Assembly (NCBI GenBank): GCA_013399015.1
Contig: VWZX01007392.1
Coordinates: 248,001 to 312,000, forward strand
Length of the DNA stretch: 64,000 nucleotides
From: Galbula dea
Taxonomy: Eukaryota; Chordata; Aves; Piciformes; Galbulidae
Reading direction: 5' to 3'
This document shows positions 14,001 to 29,000 of this stretch, piece by piece. Under the pieces are notes generated by a model. That model was not told the origin of the DNA. It ran no database searches and was given only the letters and a program-made list of their open reading frames with translations. Both the position numbers and the translations under genes were made by a program. Positions within the stretch are counted from its first letter, which is position 1. Every line of letters begins with the position of its first letter.

Positions 14001-17000
14001 TCTCGAGGGAGACAAAGTGACATGCTTCTGCTGGAAGCTCTGACAGTCTGTTCCGTGACAAATCTGAAGAGAGAGAAAAAAGAAACATGAGGACAAGTAG
14101 TGTCTGTACATTTGCTGTCACAGTGGGAACAATTGGACAGGAGTCAGTTTCAGTGTCCTGCCTGCAAAAGTTTCGAGATTATGAAGCGAGTCACTTTACA
14201 CACATAATAAAGCAACGTATTTTAAAATCTTACAGTCACAATGAGGAAAAGAGAGCTAGATGCAACACTCCTTTCATAATCACACTTTCATACCTCAAAA
14301 TGCCTTATGCTTAGAGAAAACTAGTTTCAGATGCTGAAGGCCCACTTCAAATCTTTGTTCCAGGATCACCTTTAGATTACGGAGTTGATATTGGATGGGG
14401 AGCACTGCAATGAAATAAGAAGAACTTTTCCCCTAGCCCCCTGCTACAAGTACTCTCTGCTACATGGAAAGTCCAGCTTCATATTTCTGGTCTAAAATAC
14501 ATACTTTATACAGATACATGAATATTTAAAGGTAACATTTCCAACAGAGGAAACATGAGGCATGCACCTTCAACAAGGCATCTATACTCTAGCTAAAGTA
14601 TTCCTCCCTGCAGAGAGAGCAGTCCAAGCCTGTAACCTCAACCAGGCAATGGAAGGATTTTCAATAAATCACAGAATCACAGAACAGTAGGAGTTGGAAG
14701 GGACCTCGAAAAATCATCTAGCCCAACCCCCCTGCCACAGCAGGATTCCCTAGACCAGGTCACACAGAAGCGCATTCAGACGGGTTTTGGCTCTTCCCAA
14801 GTGCAGAGAAATGCTCTGCCTGCTGCTAGCAGTAAGTTTTACTGTTTCTTTGTGATGCTGCATTGTTTCCTTGGCAAGAGACAACAGTTTAACCAAAATT
14901 CCTACCAAATGTTTATATCTGAAGAATCAGTATTTTTCCTTAGCCAGTTCTAATTACCAACATTAAAATGTATAAGTACTATGCTTGTTCAAGAGCAGAA
15001 GCTGCACTGTAATAAATAATACAGTTACAAAGGGTTGTTATTTCTTTAAAGGTCAAGGAAAGCCCTTGCTTATAAATGCCAAAAGACAGTTCTCACAAAC
15101 ACACACTAAGAGCTCCCATTTCCTAACACACTCAGCTCTCACTTCTGACAGGAGGTATGCTCACATCAAGAGAACCTTGTGTCAGCAGGGAGTTCCTACA
15201 GACACTGTCTGTTCAATAAACTGATGCTTCACCCTCACATTTTTAAGGAAGGGCAGACATTAATTGTAAAAATCCATGTAACCTGAATCAGCATTATGAG
15301 TGATTAAAAAAAATTGCTATTTTCTTTGTTTTGAATTTCAATTTCTCCTCATCAGCATAAGAGACAAAGCTCTCACCCAAAACCATATATAATAAACTGA
15401 TACAGTAATTTCTGTATCTGTACTCCATGAAGAAACCATATCATACAGATTACTTTAAAAACAAATACATTTTTTATTTTTAAAAGAGAAGCTTTTTCCA
15501 GAGCAAAAAAGCCCTCCAAAGAGATATCCTGCCTACCACTGTTCTAATGTATGCTGCTTTAGGTTGCCCAAGGAAAAGAGATCACTCCAGGTGCAGCTGG
15601 AACTGACTCTAGGTATACCTCAACAAGCCATGGGCCACTACTGATAAAACAGCTGGTAATTAAAAATCACTATGAAACACTTTGTACAGAAAAACCTCCA
15701 GATGCACTTTAATGTGCAAGTGGGAAGGAACTGCATTATCCAACCTACAGGTATGACTGAAGCTAAATATAACAGAGGCTATGATGGATATAAAGTCCAG
15801 CAGATGCTGCAGGGTGCTCACAGGGAAGAACACAGGAAAATGATGGAAACTTCTAAGACACTGATAAAAAGACAATAAAGAACATAAAAAAACCTCCTTG
15901 TCTGTTCAGCAACGAGTATTTAAAGAAAAATAAAAAGAAAGAAAACGACTCTTCCAGCTTTCATCAGGCTCCCACATGACTTCAGCTTAAACTTGTCCAA
16001 ACTGGATTCTGAAGAATCAACACTTGTAAATAAATGCTTCCAACAAGATCTAATAGTGGGAACTAAACTACAAAACAATAGAAGTCATCATCATTAACTC
16101 TGCATTGCATATCTACAATTGGTTTATTGCCTTATGACAGAATGCAGCTTGAGATCTTTGTGCCTCTCTTTTCTATTTTTTGTAAGACAACCTTTTTTTT
16201 GCTTTTTTTTTCCTTCTAAGAGCAAAGAGAAACCTGCACTTACAGACGGCTAAAGACAGTTCCATAAACATCATGATCTTATCATATGCTAATCCTGATA
16301 AAACATTAGGTAAATGCATGAAAGGCTAAGAAAGAACTCTGATGGATCCTGCTTCCTGCTACTGCCAAACCCAGTTGTCTTACCTCTGTTGCTCATCCCA
16401 GGATCTTTGTATTGTCGGTGTGTGTGGCATCAGAATTATATACAAGGGTTTTTCTGATCACCACACAGCCCCACAAACCCTATCAGAGCACCAGAGGAAA
16501 ATAAGGGTCCAGGCAGCAGAGTCCTTTGTTCAGGTGGCAGGGATTACTTTTACTGATTTAAAGACATGCTGGACAGCCTAAGTGGAAATAGTAAATGAAC
16601 TGCACTGATCAGGCCTGCTTAAGACTCTGCAGAAAGGAAGCGAGTCAAAGTAGTTGTGTATATCCTGCAGGGACACAGTATACGCTTTCAAGGGTATTTA
16701 TGCAATGGACATTTATTTTGCACAAGCCATCTCCCAGGATACACTACTCTGTCCTAGGGTCTCTCCTGATTTACTGCCATAATTTAATACTCATTAATGT
16801 TTTAGTGAAAATGACAGAAAACTCAAATTCTCCTCTCCTCCAAGTTGTATAGCTGCAGTAGAGTTAAAGCAGAGTAACAGTGCTAAAACAAGGCAACATC
16901 CAAAATCGTGACATTCCCAATGGGATCTCTCCTGCGCCAACACTGTTGTAAAACCTAAACAGAAGAGCTATTTCCAAACATACTGACCCAAGACAAATAA

Positions 17001-20000
17001 AAATCATGTATCCTAAAAAATTTCTAATAACTACAGTCAACCATAGTATTTGTAATCACTGAAATGATCTGTGATAGGTACAACTTGCCATACTGTTTCA
17101 CAGTACAGTTTTATGTTACCACATAATGTAAATTATTTCAAAGATGACAAGAAACAAGCAGGAGCAATGTAGAAAAAAATACTTATCTTCCACACTGACT
17201 AAATATTTAAGCACATATTTATTTTAAAGAATTATGACAACACTGGTTAACATAGGAGGTGTAAGTGTGTTTCTTAAGGACCCCAAGGATGGAACTGAAT
17301 TCCATCACTTATCTCACCATACATTAACATCCTTCAGTACACAGCTTAACCCGTCCTTCACAGAGCTGTGCTGGCAAAGTCTGCTTTAACACTACCCATT
17401 TTAACAAAGAAATAGGCTTCCCAAGTAAAGAGAGATTTTCTGGCAGAAGATTCACAATGATAAAGCTTCTTTAAACTCATCTTTGGAAAGGCTTTAACCA
17501 CAAACATAAGAGTTCTCAGTTGGTTTTTGCTTCATTTTACCTTACCAAAGAATATTTAAAACCTAGTATTTCCATATTGTGCAGACTATAAGGCATGAAG
17601 TAGTCTAGAACTTCATATATTCTGAGCTATGATTTAGTATTTCTAAAGAAGTAACTCCCTGCAAATTAACATTAGGCATGAAGAAATGAAAATACACTTT
17701 TTAAAACAACAAATGAGCTCATAGTATGATAGAACAGAAACACCAAAGCTAATTAGCAGCAAAGACTAAGTTTTTCCAGACTTTCCTCAATCTACAGTGA
17801 TTTTTAAAACTTGACATTTCTATTTAGCACTAGAAATTCAGTGGAAAACAGATTAAATTGGAGCTGAATTATAGCAGTATATATATAATTATGCAGTATA
17901 GTCTTAAATTATTCAAAACAGGTCTAACCAATTACAAGTTTGGTTACTAAGTGTGTAGCATTTTTACTAACATTTGGGCCACAAGAATGCTGTCTTATGC
18001 ACAACATCCACGATTTCATGTGCTCAAATGTGGAGCTAGGAGGGAGGGGCTGCCAGGGCAATGAAAAAAAGGCAAGTGCTAGTTGAGAAAAGACTAAGTT
18101 ATACTGTAAAACAAGAATACCCTGAGAACTAGACAGAAGCAATACACGACGAAACACAGTGTGAATTCTGAACCTGCGAATGAAGAACTGCTTTTGTTTA
18201 TGTGCAATCTCTACCTTGCTCTCCCTGTACACCTCCAACAAGTATTTAAATTTCCCAAAGTCCATGCACAACATCTCTAAGAATCAGTGACATTTTTGAT
18301 TTTGGCCAATTCTTCTGGGACCCATCCCCACTCCAGAAAGCAGACCTTACATAGGACCAAAAATGAGGCAGAGTACAGCAGTCATTGTTTGAAACAATTC
18401 AACAACTCCATCTTCTTCCTCACCTGCTTTCTAAAAATATCTGAATAAGAGGAAGAGCTCTAACAAAACCAGGGAAGAAGTAAAGAAAAAAGCACTCCAG
18501 TGATTGGTTATATATTTACATATATGTCACCCTGCAGTACAGCAGTAGCCAGTACTTTTCCAGGAGAGAAAGTGGGAGTGAGGTAAAGGAACAAAACCAA
18601 AGGTATTTTATTGAAAATATCTTGTCAATTAACACTTCTTTTAGTGATAGTTCTTCTGCTACTACATACATAAAATAACTTAAACAGCCAGGAAACAAGA
18701 TGTTACAGAACAAATTACTGTGCAAACTAAAATTTTTGCAAAGATTTCTCTCAATTTTTCAGAAATAAAAAAGACAGAGTGCTGTAATGAGGTATTACTT
18801 ACATGTTCTTTATTTTTTTTCTACAAATATTATAGCATGAATTAAGAAGCAATTGATAAGTGTCAAATCAAGCAAGGAGTAATCACTGTGATGTAGATTA
18901 TTTGCTTTAATATATACGTGCACATCTTTGCTGCTTGACATACCATAAACTGCAAAGAGCAAATGACTAATTCCCCCCCAAAAGCACAAACACTGAACTT
19001 CTCTATGAATAAGCAAAGCAGCGAAATATAGCTATTATAATTTGAACTAGGATTCATTTGTTTGTGTTCACATTTCATGAGTTAAAATTACTGTTACCAG
19101 AAACCTGCTTTAAAAAACCCCATTCTCCTAGCCTCCTAAAAATGGATATGTTTCCTTGAAGGCAAGATCATTTGGAATTTTGGCAAAGGGGAAGTGTTCT
19201 TTGGAACTAAGCTCTTTGCAAAAGATAAAAAAGCCAACAGTACAAATACAAAATGAAATTTCAGACTGGAGTCAGACCACTGACCTTTTCTATCTTCATT
19301 GGGATTCTGTTCAGAAAGCCAGCAAACCCCCCAAAAATGTGAGTAGAGAATACACTGTTTAAAGTTGCATCATTTGGCATTAAATATAAACTCTTCCTGC
19401 TCAGAGAAGAACGATCCACTAACATCAAACAGCAGGGCTGTGTTCACACATCTTTAACTTAAGCTCTAACACAAATTTTGTCTCCAAAGGGAAGTCCCTG
19501 ATGTATAAAGATGTACTCTTTAAAGTAGAGGGTACTTTAGCCCATCACATACACCATAAAGGGAGGGAGCTGCAGCAAAACTGTTGCTGGCACTCACACC
19601 AGCTGGGCTGTGGTGAATTCCAATTCATCACAAGACACTAATGTGATCAGTCCACTAATCCTGGTGTGATGGGAACATGGCTTCTGCTCTCATTCCAATT
19701 AACTAGGACAATGAAGGCCAGTTCTAGGCCTGGGGTGCACTGTATGTTTGGTGGGGGTTTTCTGCTTTTGTTTGGTGTTTCCAAAAAATGTTTATTTATT
19801 TATTTAAACCAGCAAAGCCTAGATTTTTGGCCTATTCAAACCCAAATATCAGCAACCACCATAACACCCACTGGCAAAATGGTAATGTCAGAGAGATTCT
19901 GACGTTCTGTCGGCAGCTGTAAGTTGTGGGCTCCCACCCACCACGTGGCATGTTTTCTATAATAACCCAGTTGTGGTTGTGTGACATCAGCCATGAATGT

Positions 20001-23000
20001 GCAGCAATCATGCAACGATACTTGTAATGCTGAATTGATTTGAATGCTGATGGTGACACTGGCTGCTATATACTGCTATCAGCTAGGAAGACTTCATCTG
20101 AAGGGCAAGAAAGTGTTCTGGTTTTCCATTTTAATTTACAAGCACACTCACAGTTTTCCTTTCAAAAGTTCCAAATCTAAGATAAATTAGCCTGCAGCTT
20201 ACAAAGAAAAACTTATTTTCATATAATTGATCAGATAAGTTGATCAGTGACCAGAAGGCTTACAGCCAACATAGTAACGGAAGGCAAAAGGCTGAATGAA
20301 CTGCTGTAACAGGACAAGTGCAGCTGTTCAAGAAGAAATACATTCAAAATTGGAACTGTGTAAACAGCCTTTTTTTTTTTCTCCCCACACACACAACTTA
20401 AAGACTAGCAGTAAACTCCACAGTTTCACAATGGTAACAACAAAACCACAATCACACTGAGGAATATCCTTGAAGTAGTTGATGCAATCCTGCAGATATG
20501 GAAAGCAGCTCACCTGAACAACTGGTTTACAACTGCAGCTCCAGAAGAGTCAAGCTGCTCCCTGGAATTTAACTGCTTAAATTACAGGCACATTTCAGAT
20601 AACGTCACTAAACAGATCTTTGGAGGAACTTGATGCCAATTATGATTGCTTGCTCAATTATGACATTTATCATCAACTCTATTAGAATGATTGCTCACAT
20701 TTCCAAATGCATTTGAAGCACATTGTTAAAAAAAACCTTAACTCCACTCTTTGTTTGTCATCCATTCTATTAGCCAAATAAATTAATGTATATTGATCCC
20801 CATTTTACGCACTGATTTGTTTCACCTCCTAAACATTTAAGAATTTCAAAGGAAAATCCCAGAACAGCAATGCTTGTAATCCTGCTGATTTTTATGAAAC
20901 ATGCCCATAAAGCTACTAAAAGAAAACTTAACAAAATGAAAGCACAGTTCTAAGCAGATGATCTACTGCTATTATTGTATTGACTTCTCTTGCACAAGAA
21001 AACCAGAAATCATCATAAAACAATACCTCTGTGATTAATTCTGATGCTGTTGGTCTCTGTACTTCATACCTAAGAACTTTTTGTTTCCAAGCACTGAAAA
21101 TGCTGGGATCCTTAGAGCTTCATTTCACAGCTGCAGGATTTCCTGACACAGAAGAGATGATTTTACCTCTTCCTGCCTTCTGTGATATAACACTACCACT
21201 TTTGTCATACCCTCATTTAAAACAAACCTTTGAGATGTCAGATCCTGACTCACCTTCTACCTGCTAGTCCTGTCTAACCTCAACTTTTCCCAGCTGTTTT
21301 CCCATGTATCAAAGATACGCTTCTTGTAAACCTACTAAGTTAGGGTGAAAGAGGTGGCATTTACCAACGTGAGATGAGGCTGTTCCTCCTTTGCTTTGCC
21401 TTGGTAATGCACACTGCTGATGGGATAGCACCACTGCCTGAGCCACAATATCTGAATAACAGGCATAATGAAGACTCTATTTGCCTACATTGGTTTTGCT
21501 GCCCTGTAACGAAATATCTCCCACCTTCTAGTTTCAATTTCCAATACTCCATGAAGGAATATTAGATTCACATGTGTGATCTGCCCTTGACATACATCCA
21601 TTCACAAAACGTACAATCACATTCCTACTCAGTAGCAATACTAGCAGCATTAAACTGTACTTTAACCATTTGCATGGACTAATATTTTGTATTCACAGAA
21701 TCACAGAATTCAAGAATCTCCAGCCTGCTGGGGTTTTTTTTCAACATGAACAGGCCATGATTTCTGCAGTTACAGAAAACAAGGCAAATGTTAGTACTTT
21801 CTTTCAGATGTCAACTTGGCGGTGCTATGCCTGAAACAGAGAGGTGCTTACCAACACCAAAGCCTACCTCACCAACGTGAGAATATACTGCAAAACAAAC
21901 AGAAAGATTACACTTCACACTGAAATCAGCCCTCTAGATTTCCTGCCTTGTGTGCTAAAAACAAGGTTTGTAGCATGCTTTTAACCAAAGCTGCTTAATG
22001 CTGTCCTTTATAAAACCCATTTCAAACTATTGCCAAACCATTGTCAAGTTTCAGGTGTGTGGATCAAAGTTTCACTTACGCTATTTCCTCTGGCTACACT
22101 TTTATTTGGGAACATTCAATATAAATAACAAAGCTTCTTGCCAAAATTTTCAAAACAAGAAAACCCCTCACTTCCCTGAAGAACTCTCACAAATCCTTTG
22201 CTTGAAGCAATCTTAAGTGAGAACTATGGCCAGAACATTTACCTTTTCCTTCAACACCTAGACCATCAACTGAAACCTGGTGGGGTTTTTTTTGTTTTTA
22301 AGTGAGGAACATCTTAGGAACAGTTATACAAGGAGTTTTCCTGAATCTAGCTTCCAAATTACTGAATGACACTTTTTTTTTAACAGGAAGTTGCTCCTTC
22401 AACTCTTCTCCATTAGAACACGACACATAAAAACAAGAAATAAGTACAACACAACTCTCTTACAGAGCTTAGTCTCTGCAACGTTCATCATTCTCTCTTA
22501 AGACTACAAAGTTCTATGTGCAAAGACCTTGAAGGACTTCAATTGTACTAAATGAGAAAACTCAGTCATACCTGGGATCAAAGACAAAACCAGAAGATTC
22601 TAAACACCAACTCCAATTATCCCTCCCTTTTTCCTCTCCACATGATTTTAATGCATATTTGCTGTAGTTCAGCTTTCTCTTTTACACATGAATAAAACCT
22701 CACAGGTGTCACCATAAAAAACACTGACTAAGGACACATATTTTACAATCCTGCACTTAATGTCAGCTACTGTATGTCCTCTTTCAAGAAAGCACATTCC
22801 CAATGAAAGTGTGATTTTCTCACAGGAGCAGTCTGCTTCAGTGCTGATGAGAAATAATTTAATTGTCCTTTTGCAAGGAGTAATATTGCTCGTTTATTAA
22901 AAATAACTCACCCCAAACCTGTGGAAACTATAGAACACCATAATACAGTTGTTGTTGTGTGGTTACTGGAGAACAGGCAAAAGTGACAAGCTCCAGTCCC

Positions 23001-26000
23001 TGAAAGGAACTAAGAACTCATAATATTCCATCTACTGTTGCTTTTCCTCTAGTTGGTTCTAGAGCAGGAAAATCAGTAGCCCAGATGAATCAAACTGCTA
23101 TGTCAAGTGTTATTTATTAATTTTTCAGCGTAGGTCCTGGCTTCACAATCAGCCACTCTAAACCAGCAAAGAGAACAATTCCTTACTGGCCATGTGTGGC
23201 CATCCCTTCCCTTGCACCAGTGCTCCTGCTTCTGCAGCCACACACAGCCAGTTGGGTATCACTGCTGAGAACAAATCCTGAAAAAAAAACCCACAACAAA
23301 CCAAACCAAAGGCACAAATAGTTTGCAGCCCTTCTGAGGCATGATCTGATTCATGGTGCAGTTGTGTAATCTCTAACATCAATATAAGGGAGAGGATGAG
23401 ACTGTGTGGCTGCTTGCGTATGGAAGAATGGAACCATGACTTCTGTCAATAGTTGGGCTTTGGACTAGCTAGTTAATAGTAACCATGAAAATCCACTTTT
23501 TTTGGTTCCTTAACATGCTCTTCTAATAAATCACAAAGTTCTTTTCAGAGGAGCAAATACAGGATTGTGATTAGGGATTTATTCCCAAATTTTGCTCACT
23601 GCAGCTATGTACCTGTGTAAACAGCATGATACTGTAAGGATCGCACATGGTGAAGCAAAACAAACACTTCAGGAATGAGATGCAACCACTTTTCAGATGA
23701 GCAGGGAGTGAAATTCAGTGGCTTTAAAAGGCAGGCAGATAAAGGAAGTCAGATGACCTACCAGCTGGGCCTCATGACCAGTCAGTAAACAACGGACAGA
23801 CTACAGACAGAAACCAAACTGTAACTTACGTACTGTGACAGCAGACTTGAAGCAAATGAACTGTTTATCTGTGTTTAAAAATAATGATTAATTCTAACTC
23901 CTTCCTCTGGGGCTTGGGGTTAAAGAAGTTTTAACATATGCTCTGCCTCCAATTTTTAGCAGACACCACCACACAACCCCAGCCTCTGCCTCCCAACCTC
24001 CTCCCTTCAAGGAATTTCATTCCCCTTCCTCACTAAACTTGGGCATTCAGCCAACAGCATAATCATGCCTCTCTTTCAAACAACCCTGAAACATAAAGCC
24101 AAACAAGCTAAGTAAGTGAAAGTTGGAGAAGCAATGTTGCAAGAGATCTAACACTGAGGAAATGAACCAGAGTCTCCGTATCATCAAGTTCAGTTAAATT
24201 GAGGAAGTTCAGTTCCTCACTGGCCAGCTGCATTGCAGGTCCGTCTGTTTTTCTGTGCCAAATGTACATATAGCGTTTATCTCAATGGAAAGCAGCCTTT
24301 GGAGTACATCAACAAAGCTGCTAAGGCAGCATACACCTCTTCATTGACGAACCTGGTTTAAAGGAGATTATTTTGGTTTGACCCAACCTACTCCTTTTTC
24401 AACTTGGAAAAAGAAAAAAAGTCAAATCACAGCATGAAACCTGTATGTCCAGCCTTTTAGATTAGTTTAATCAAGACTATTTAAAGTCATATCTGAAAGC
24501 CTTGAAGATACATCCTTTGGGATCCAGCTATTCTGCTGTAAAATTATCACCTCTATGGGATACTCCTTGCCAGCCCTTTGCTGTAAGCTACTGATTTTGC
24601 AATGCTTGTGTAAGCATTTCCCAATTCACACCAGGCAGAAAAATAGTCAAGTTACATGACTTTTAAAGTTGTTTGAAGTACTTTGGCAAATTTTGCCTGA
24701 AGCTAACTTGGGGAGGACTTACATGAACTGTATCCATAGCGGACGCATAAGGGCAGTGACTTCCTTTGGCAGCACATTCTCCTTACAAGTAGCTGTTTTC
24801 TGCACATTTGCAAATGAGTTGAAGCTTTGCCTTTACAAAGAAGGTTTAGAAAAAGACAGAAGGGTAAAAAAGGCAACTTTTGAAAGGAAATCTCTTATCA
24901 GGATTTTCCAAACAGACATTACTTGGATCAGGTAGCCTGTAATAGACACCCACAACAGTATCACACCTGTGCTAGCCTGCCCCTTAATTCGCACCCATAA
25001 ACTCTCAACACACCCCTCATACACCCCTGGACAGAACTCAATACATTCTAGTTGCTCTCTCAGGTAAAGAGCAACTCCCCCCCCCCACCTTGTTGACCTG
25101 TCTTTCCTGAAAAGGCCATAGCCATCCATGACCACATTCCAGTCATAAGAGCTGTCCCACCATGTCTCTGTAATTGCCACCAGATCATAACCCCTTGACT
25201 GCAGATGGATTTCTAACTCCTCCTGTTTATGCCCCATGCTGCATGCATTGTCATACAGGCACCTCAGGGAGCGAGCTGAGCATGCCACTTCTACCCTAGG
25301 GGGGTGGGAGGCCTTCCAGTCTGTATTAATACTAGCACTAGAACACTGGCCCACTGGTGCAGACCTGGCAACAACCCCATGCCAATTCAAATCTAGTTTA
25401 AACCTCTATGGATGAGCCCTGCTAGTTCTGCAATTTCTTAAACCTGCTGTAACAGCATCTCTTGAAACTATACTCAAGCTTCATTAAACTTCAGTTGAAG
25501 ACATTCTTTTGCAGGCTGGAGTTGGAACGCAGAATCTAAAAGTCAAGTCACATAATAATACAAATTTTTATCTTGTTTTTAATTAAAAAGTATGCTATTG
25601 TTGTTATAAAACTTGTCCTCACATAATGTTGAGCTATATTCAAAAATATACTTCAGCATAGGACACAATGCAAGCTGCCACCTCCAGAACAGAAGGCTGA
25701 GCTGCTGGAAAGGCATCTGCTCATTAAGGGAGAAGAGAAGGCTCCATGGTCTGTGTGGTGAGTTTTCATTTCCTTACTTCTACAAGTTTAAAGAGCCACA
25801 TTTTTCTGATGTTGCAGAGACTAGCCAATAAGCACTCTAAGGGCTTCAAGGTCTTCACATACATCATCGTTTAATTCCATTTCTCTCACCTTTCCATTTT
25901 TACATGGAAAACCTGTAGCAAACAGTTTGTATGTAAGGTACCACACACAGAAGAAGCTATGTAAAACTGAGAAGACTCTTGTCAATAAACTATACTGCAC

Positions 26001-29000
26001 ATACAACTTCTCACAAAAAGAAAGGTAAAGAAAAATACGATAAATAGTAGTTCCTCCATTTCATGACTAAGCTCTAAGATGCTATGCTAGATACCACAGT
26101 CTATAGTTTAAAATTCACAGTGAACTTTCAGTTATTCAGAAAAGGAGGGGGAAAGAAGGGCCAGACCATGTTGCTAAAGCAATACCACAGGTTAATATAA
26201 AACATAATGCAGACAGAGTACAACAATAAGTAATAGCACTGCTGACAGAAGAGCCTCAAGACCTCCTAGGCAGCAGTGAGCCAGGCCAGAGAATGCCTAA
26301 TAAGGCAGCACAGTACCTTCTGAATAAATATATGCTGTTCAAGCAGGTGCTCCCATAACCAGCTTAAGCACTCCATACACACCTACTACATTGTTAAACC
26401 ACACTCAACAATCTGCTCATAGCTATCAAGAATTCTACCTGAAGAGACTATTAGTGAGGAAGGTCTTATGTTACTGTCACTTTGCTTAATGATCTGCTCT
26501 GGCTTTCATCTGTATCAATGAAACATGTGACGTATTCAGCAATTCCAATGTCTCTGCAACTAAACTGTAACTTGTGGAAGGAGACCTGGCATGCAGTAAA
26601 AGCAGGAACAGGTCAGTCAGGAGGGCTGGAAATAGAAATGTAAAATGCAACCAACAGTCTTCCTATTTCTATCACTCATCTATTTATTTTACTAAATGGT
26701 AGCAATGACTTCCATTCATCTTAATATTGTACATAAAATTCTCCATGTGTCAGCTAATGTAACAGCTGCAATTTACCTACTATCACATTAGTTTACATAT
26801 TCCCCTTACATATTTCAACAATTGGTACAAAATATATTACCTTACTCCTTTTTTTTGCCCCCCCCCCCAGTTTAAGCAGAACGATACATTAACATCAGCA
26901 AGAGGGACAGACCATAAAGAAAACCATTTTAGCAGTGAATACATTTCAGAATGTCTCAAGTGCAGAGTTAGAAACAAACCAGCTCAAACCAGAATTGAAA
27001 ATTCAAAGGTCCTAAAAAACAAAGTGAGTAATTTCCCATAAAAAGGCCAGTTACTCTAAGAGAAAGGCAAGCATTTCTATAAAATGTTATGTCTGTTATT
27101 ACTGCCTTTCTCTGAAGCTGTTAATAGAGTGCCTCCATATTTATGACACTTAGATACAGCTTCATCAGACTGCACAGTAAGGTCACCAAATATGTCTCAT
27201 ACCATTGCAGACACTAATTTGTCTTCAGCAGAACGCTACTTTATTGAGCAGAAAAGTCAATAAAGTCCAACAGTCAAAAGTCCTATGTTCTTTTAATGAC
27301 TCCTTGAGGCCATCTCTCATGCTGACATCATCCCTAACAAAAAAAGTCTGTTACATTTTACACAAGCAGCGCTGCAATTTTCAATAGGACAACTATTGCC
27401 AGAATTCTAGAAAAAGAGCTGGAGTCTTCCCAAGTCATCTGTGCAGAACAAGCCATTTCAGTGTCAAGAAATAAAACAACAGTATAGGATAGGTATGGAA
27501 AACATCCCATATCAAACAGAGAACAGCCAAATGAGGAGATAAATGACAGCAACTGCCAAAACATATGTTCATAATATGAAATAAATTTTGAATCTGGAAA
27601 CCATAAAAGTCACCTTCAAGCAGACATTAGCAAGGATCAAGGACTACAGAACTGGCAGTCACAATTTCATACATCTTCCCTTTTTTAAAACTGAAGCTTG
27701 CTAAAAACTAGTAGCAAGGCTATTAAAATGATTGTTACGTTCTCAAGTTATTATTTGAGGTGGACTGTATACATCTTTTCACAAAAAAACCCCCAATACA
27801 CAAAAACACACAAAAGAAAATCCAAACTGATTCGACAACAACTGAAAAATAGATTTCCCTCCCTCCATCACCCCCCAAAACAAACCAAACCCACCCCTGT
27901 GCAGGAAAGTGCTTAAGACAAGGTTTAACAGCAAACGCTGCTCTTAAGAGACCATGATGGAAGTCAGTCTCAAACTTCATCAGTCACTTTGTAAACTTTT
28001 GGCTGGTTGGCTTCAGCTCCTTCTGAGAAACATCAGTTTTGTGCATGTATCAACTATATCTGTACTGGCTCAGCACAAACTGGATGGAGCAGGAAAAAAA
28101 AGAATGAAAGCTTTTTGTCTTGCTAGTATAATAATTAACAAACATTGAGCCACAAAAGAAAAGCTGCATGTCGACTGCCCACACCACACAACAATGATAA
28201 GAAATCCACTCAAGAGATCTCTGCTATTCCATTTCATAATGACTATTTTAACTGCTAGTATTTTTAGAGCTCTACATATCTATAAAACCTTACTTAAAAA
28301 AACCCCACTCACTTGCAAACATGTAAAAAATCCAAATGGAAAAATCTCAAAGTTGCAGAGAAACTGCTTCACACATGCCAATACATGGACACGAGCATTC
28401 TACACTCCTCAGCAACATGACACTCTTTTGCCCACTGCTTATGAAATACTTGACTGTATTCCAGCAGAGCAGGGTTTCATTTTACAAGACTGCTTCATGA
28501 AGTTAGCAGTGAGGGGAAGCATGCAGTAAATGAACACATCCCCTCCCAACCCTCCAGATAAAGTTCCTCCATGTAGAAAAGAAGATACTCAACTAAACAA
28601 ATCAACTTTAAAAAAACCCAGCAAAACAAGTAACATCTAAATCAATGTAATGCTTTCATTTTAAAGCACAAGACGCCAATAAAAGCACTGAAAATGGAGC
28701 TGGAACTATTGCTATATTGTAATTATATGTGCAAACCTCTGGAACTATTATTTTTTCCTATTAAGAATTATAAGCATTGTTAAAACCATACATGTAACAT
28801 TAATTCAAACCATTTATCCTTCCCAAAACCTTACGAGGATAACAGGCTTGGGTAAAAATGAGACACACCAGTCTTCAACTTAGATGTAACAGCAGATAAA
28901 CCAGTAGTTCCAGCACAGCAAAAAAATGGCAAACAAACCCAATCCCTAACCCATAGAAAATATTCCCACTGGAATAATCACTCTCCGGATTTTAATCAAG

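Noticed and set aside
11064..14121. Short separate leucine-rich repeat genes
   Set aside because: The four pieces join in phase through GT-AG introns and are exons 2-5 of one gene, LRCH3.
17924..18274. Minus-strand open frame of 116 codons in LRCH3 intron 1
   Set aside because: Composition is unremarkable, no conserved motif and no flanking splice sites that continue it; treated as chance.
19820..20060. Possible conserved non-coding element in LRCH3 intron 1
   Set aside because: It looks less AT-rich than its surroundings and holds a small 6-bp inverted repeat, but conservation cannot be judged without alignment.
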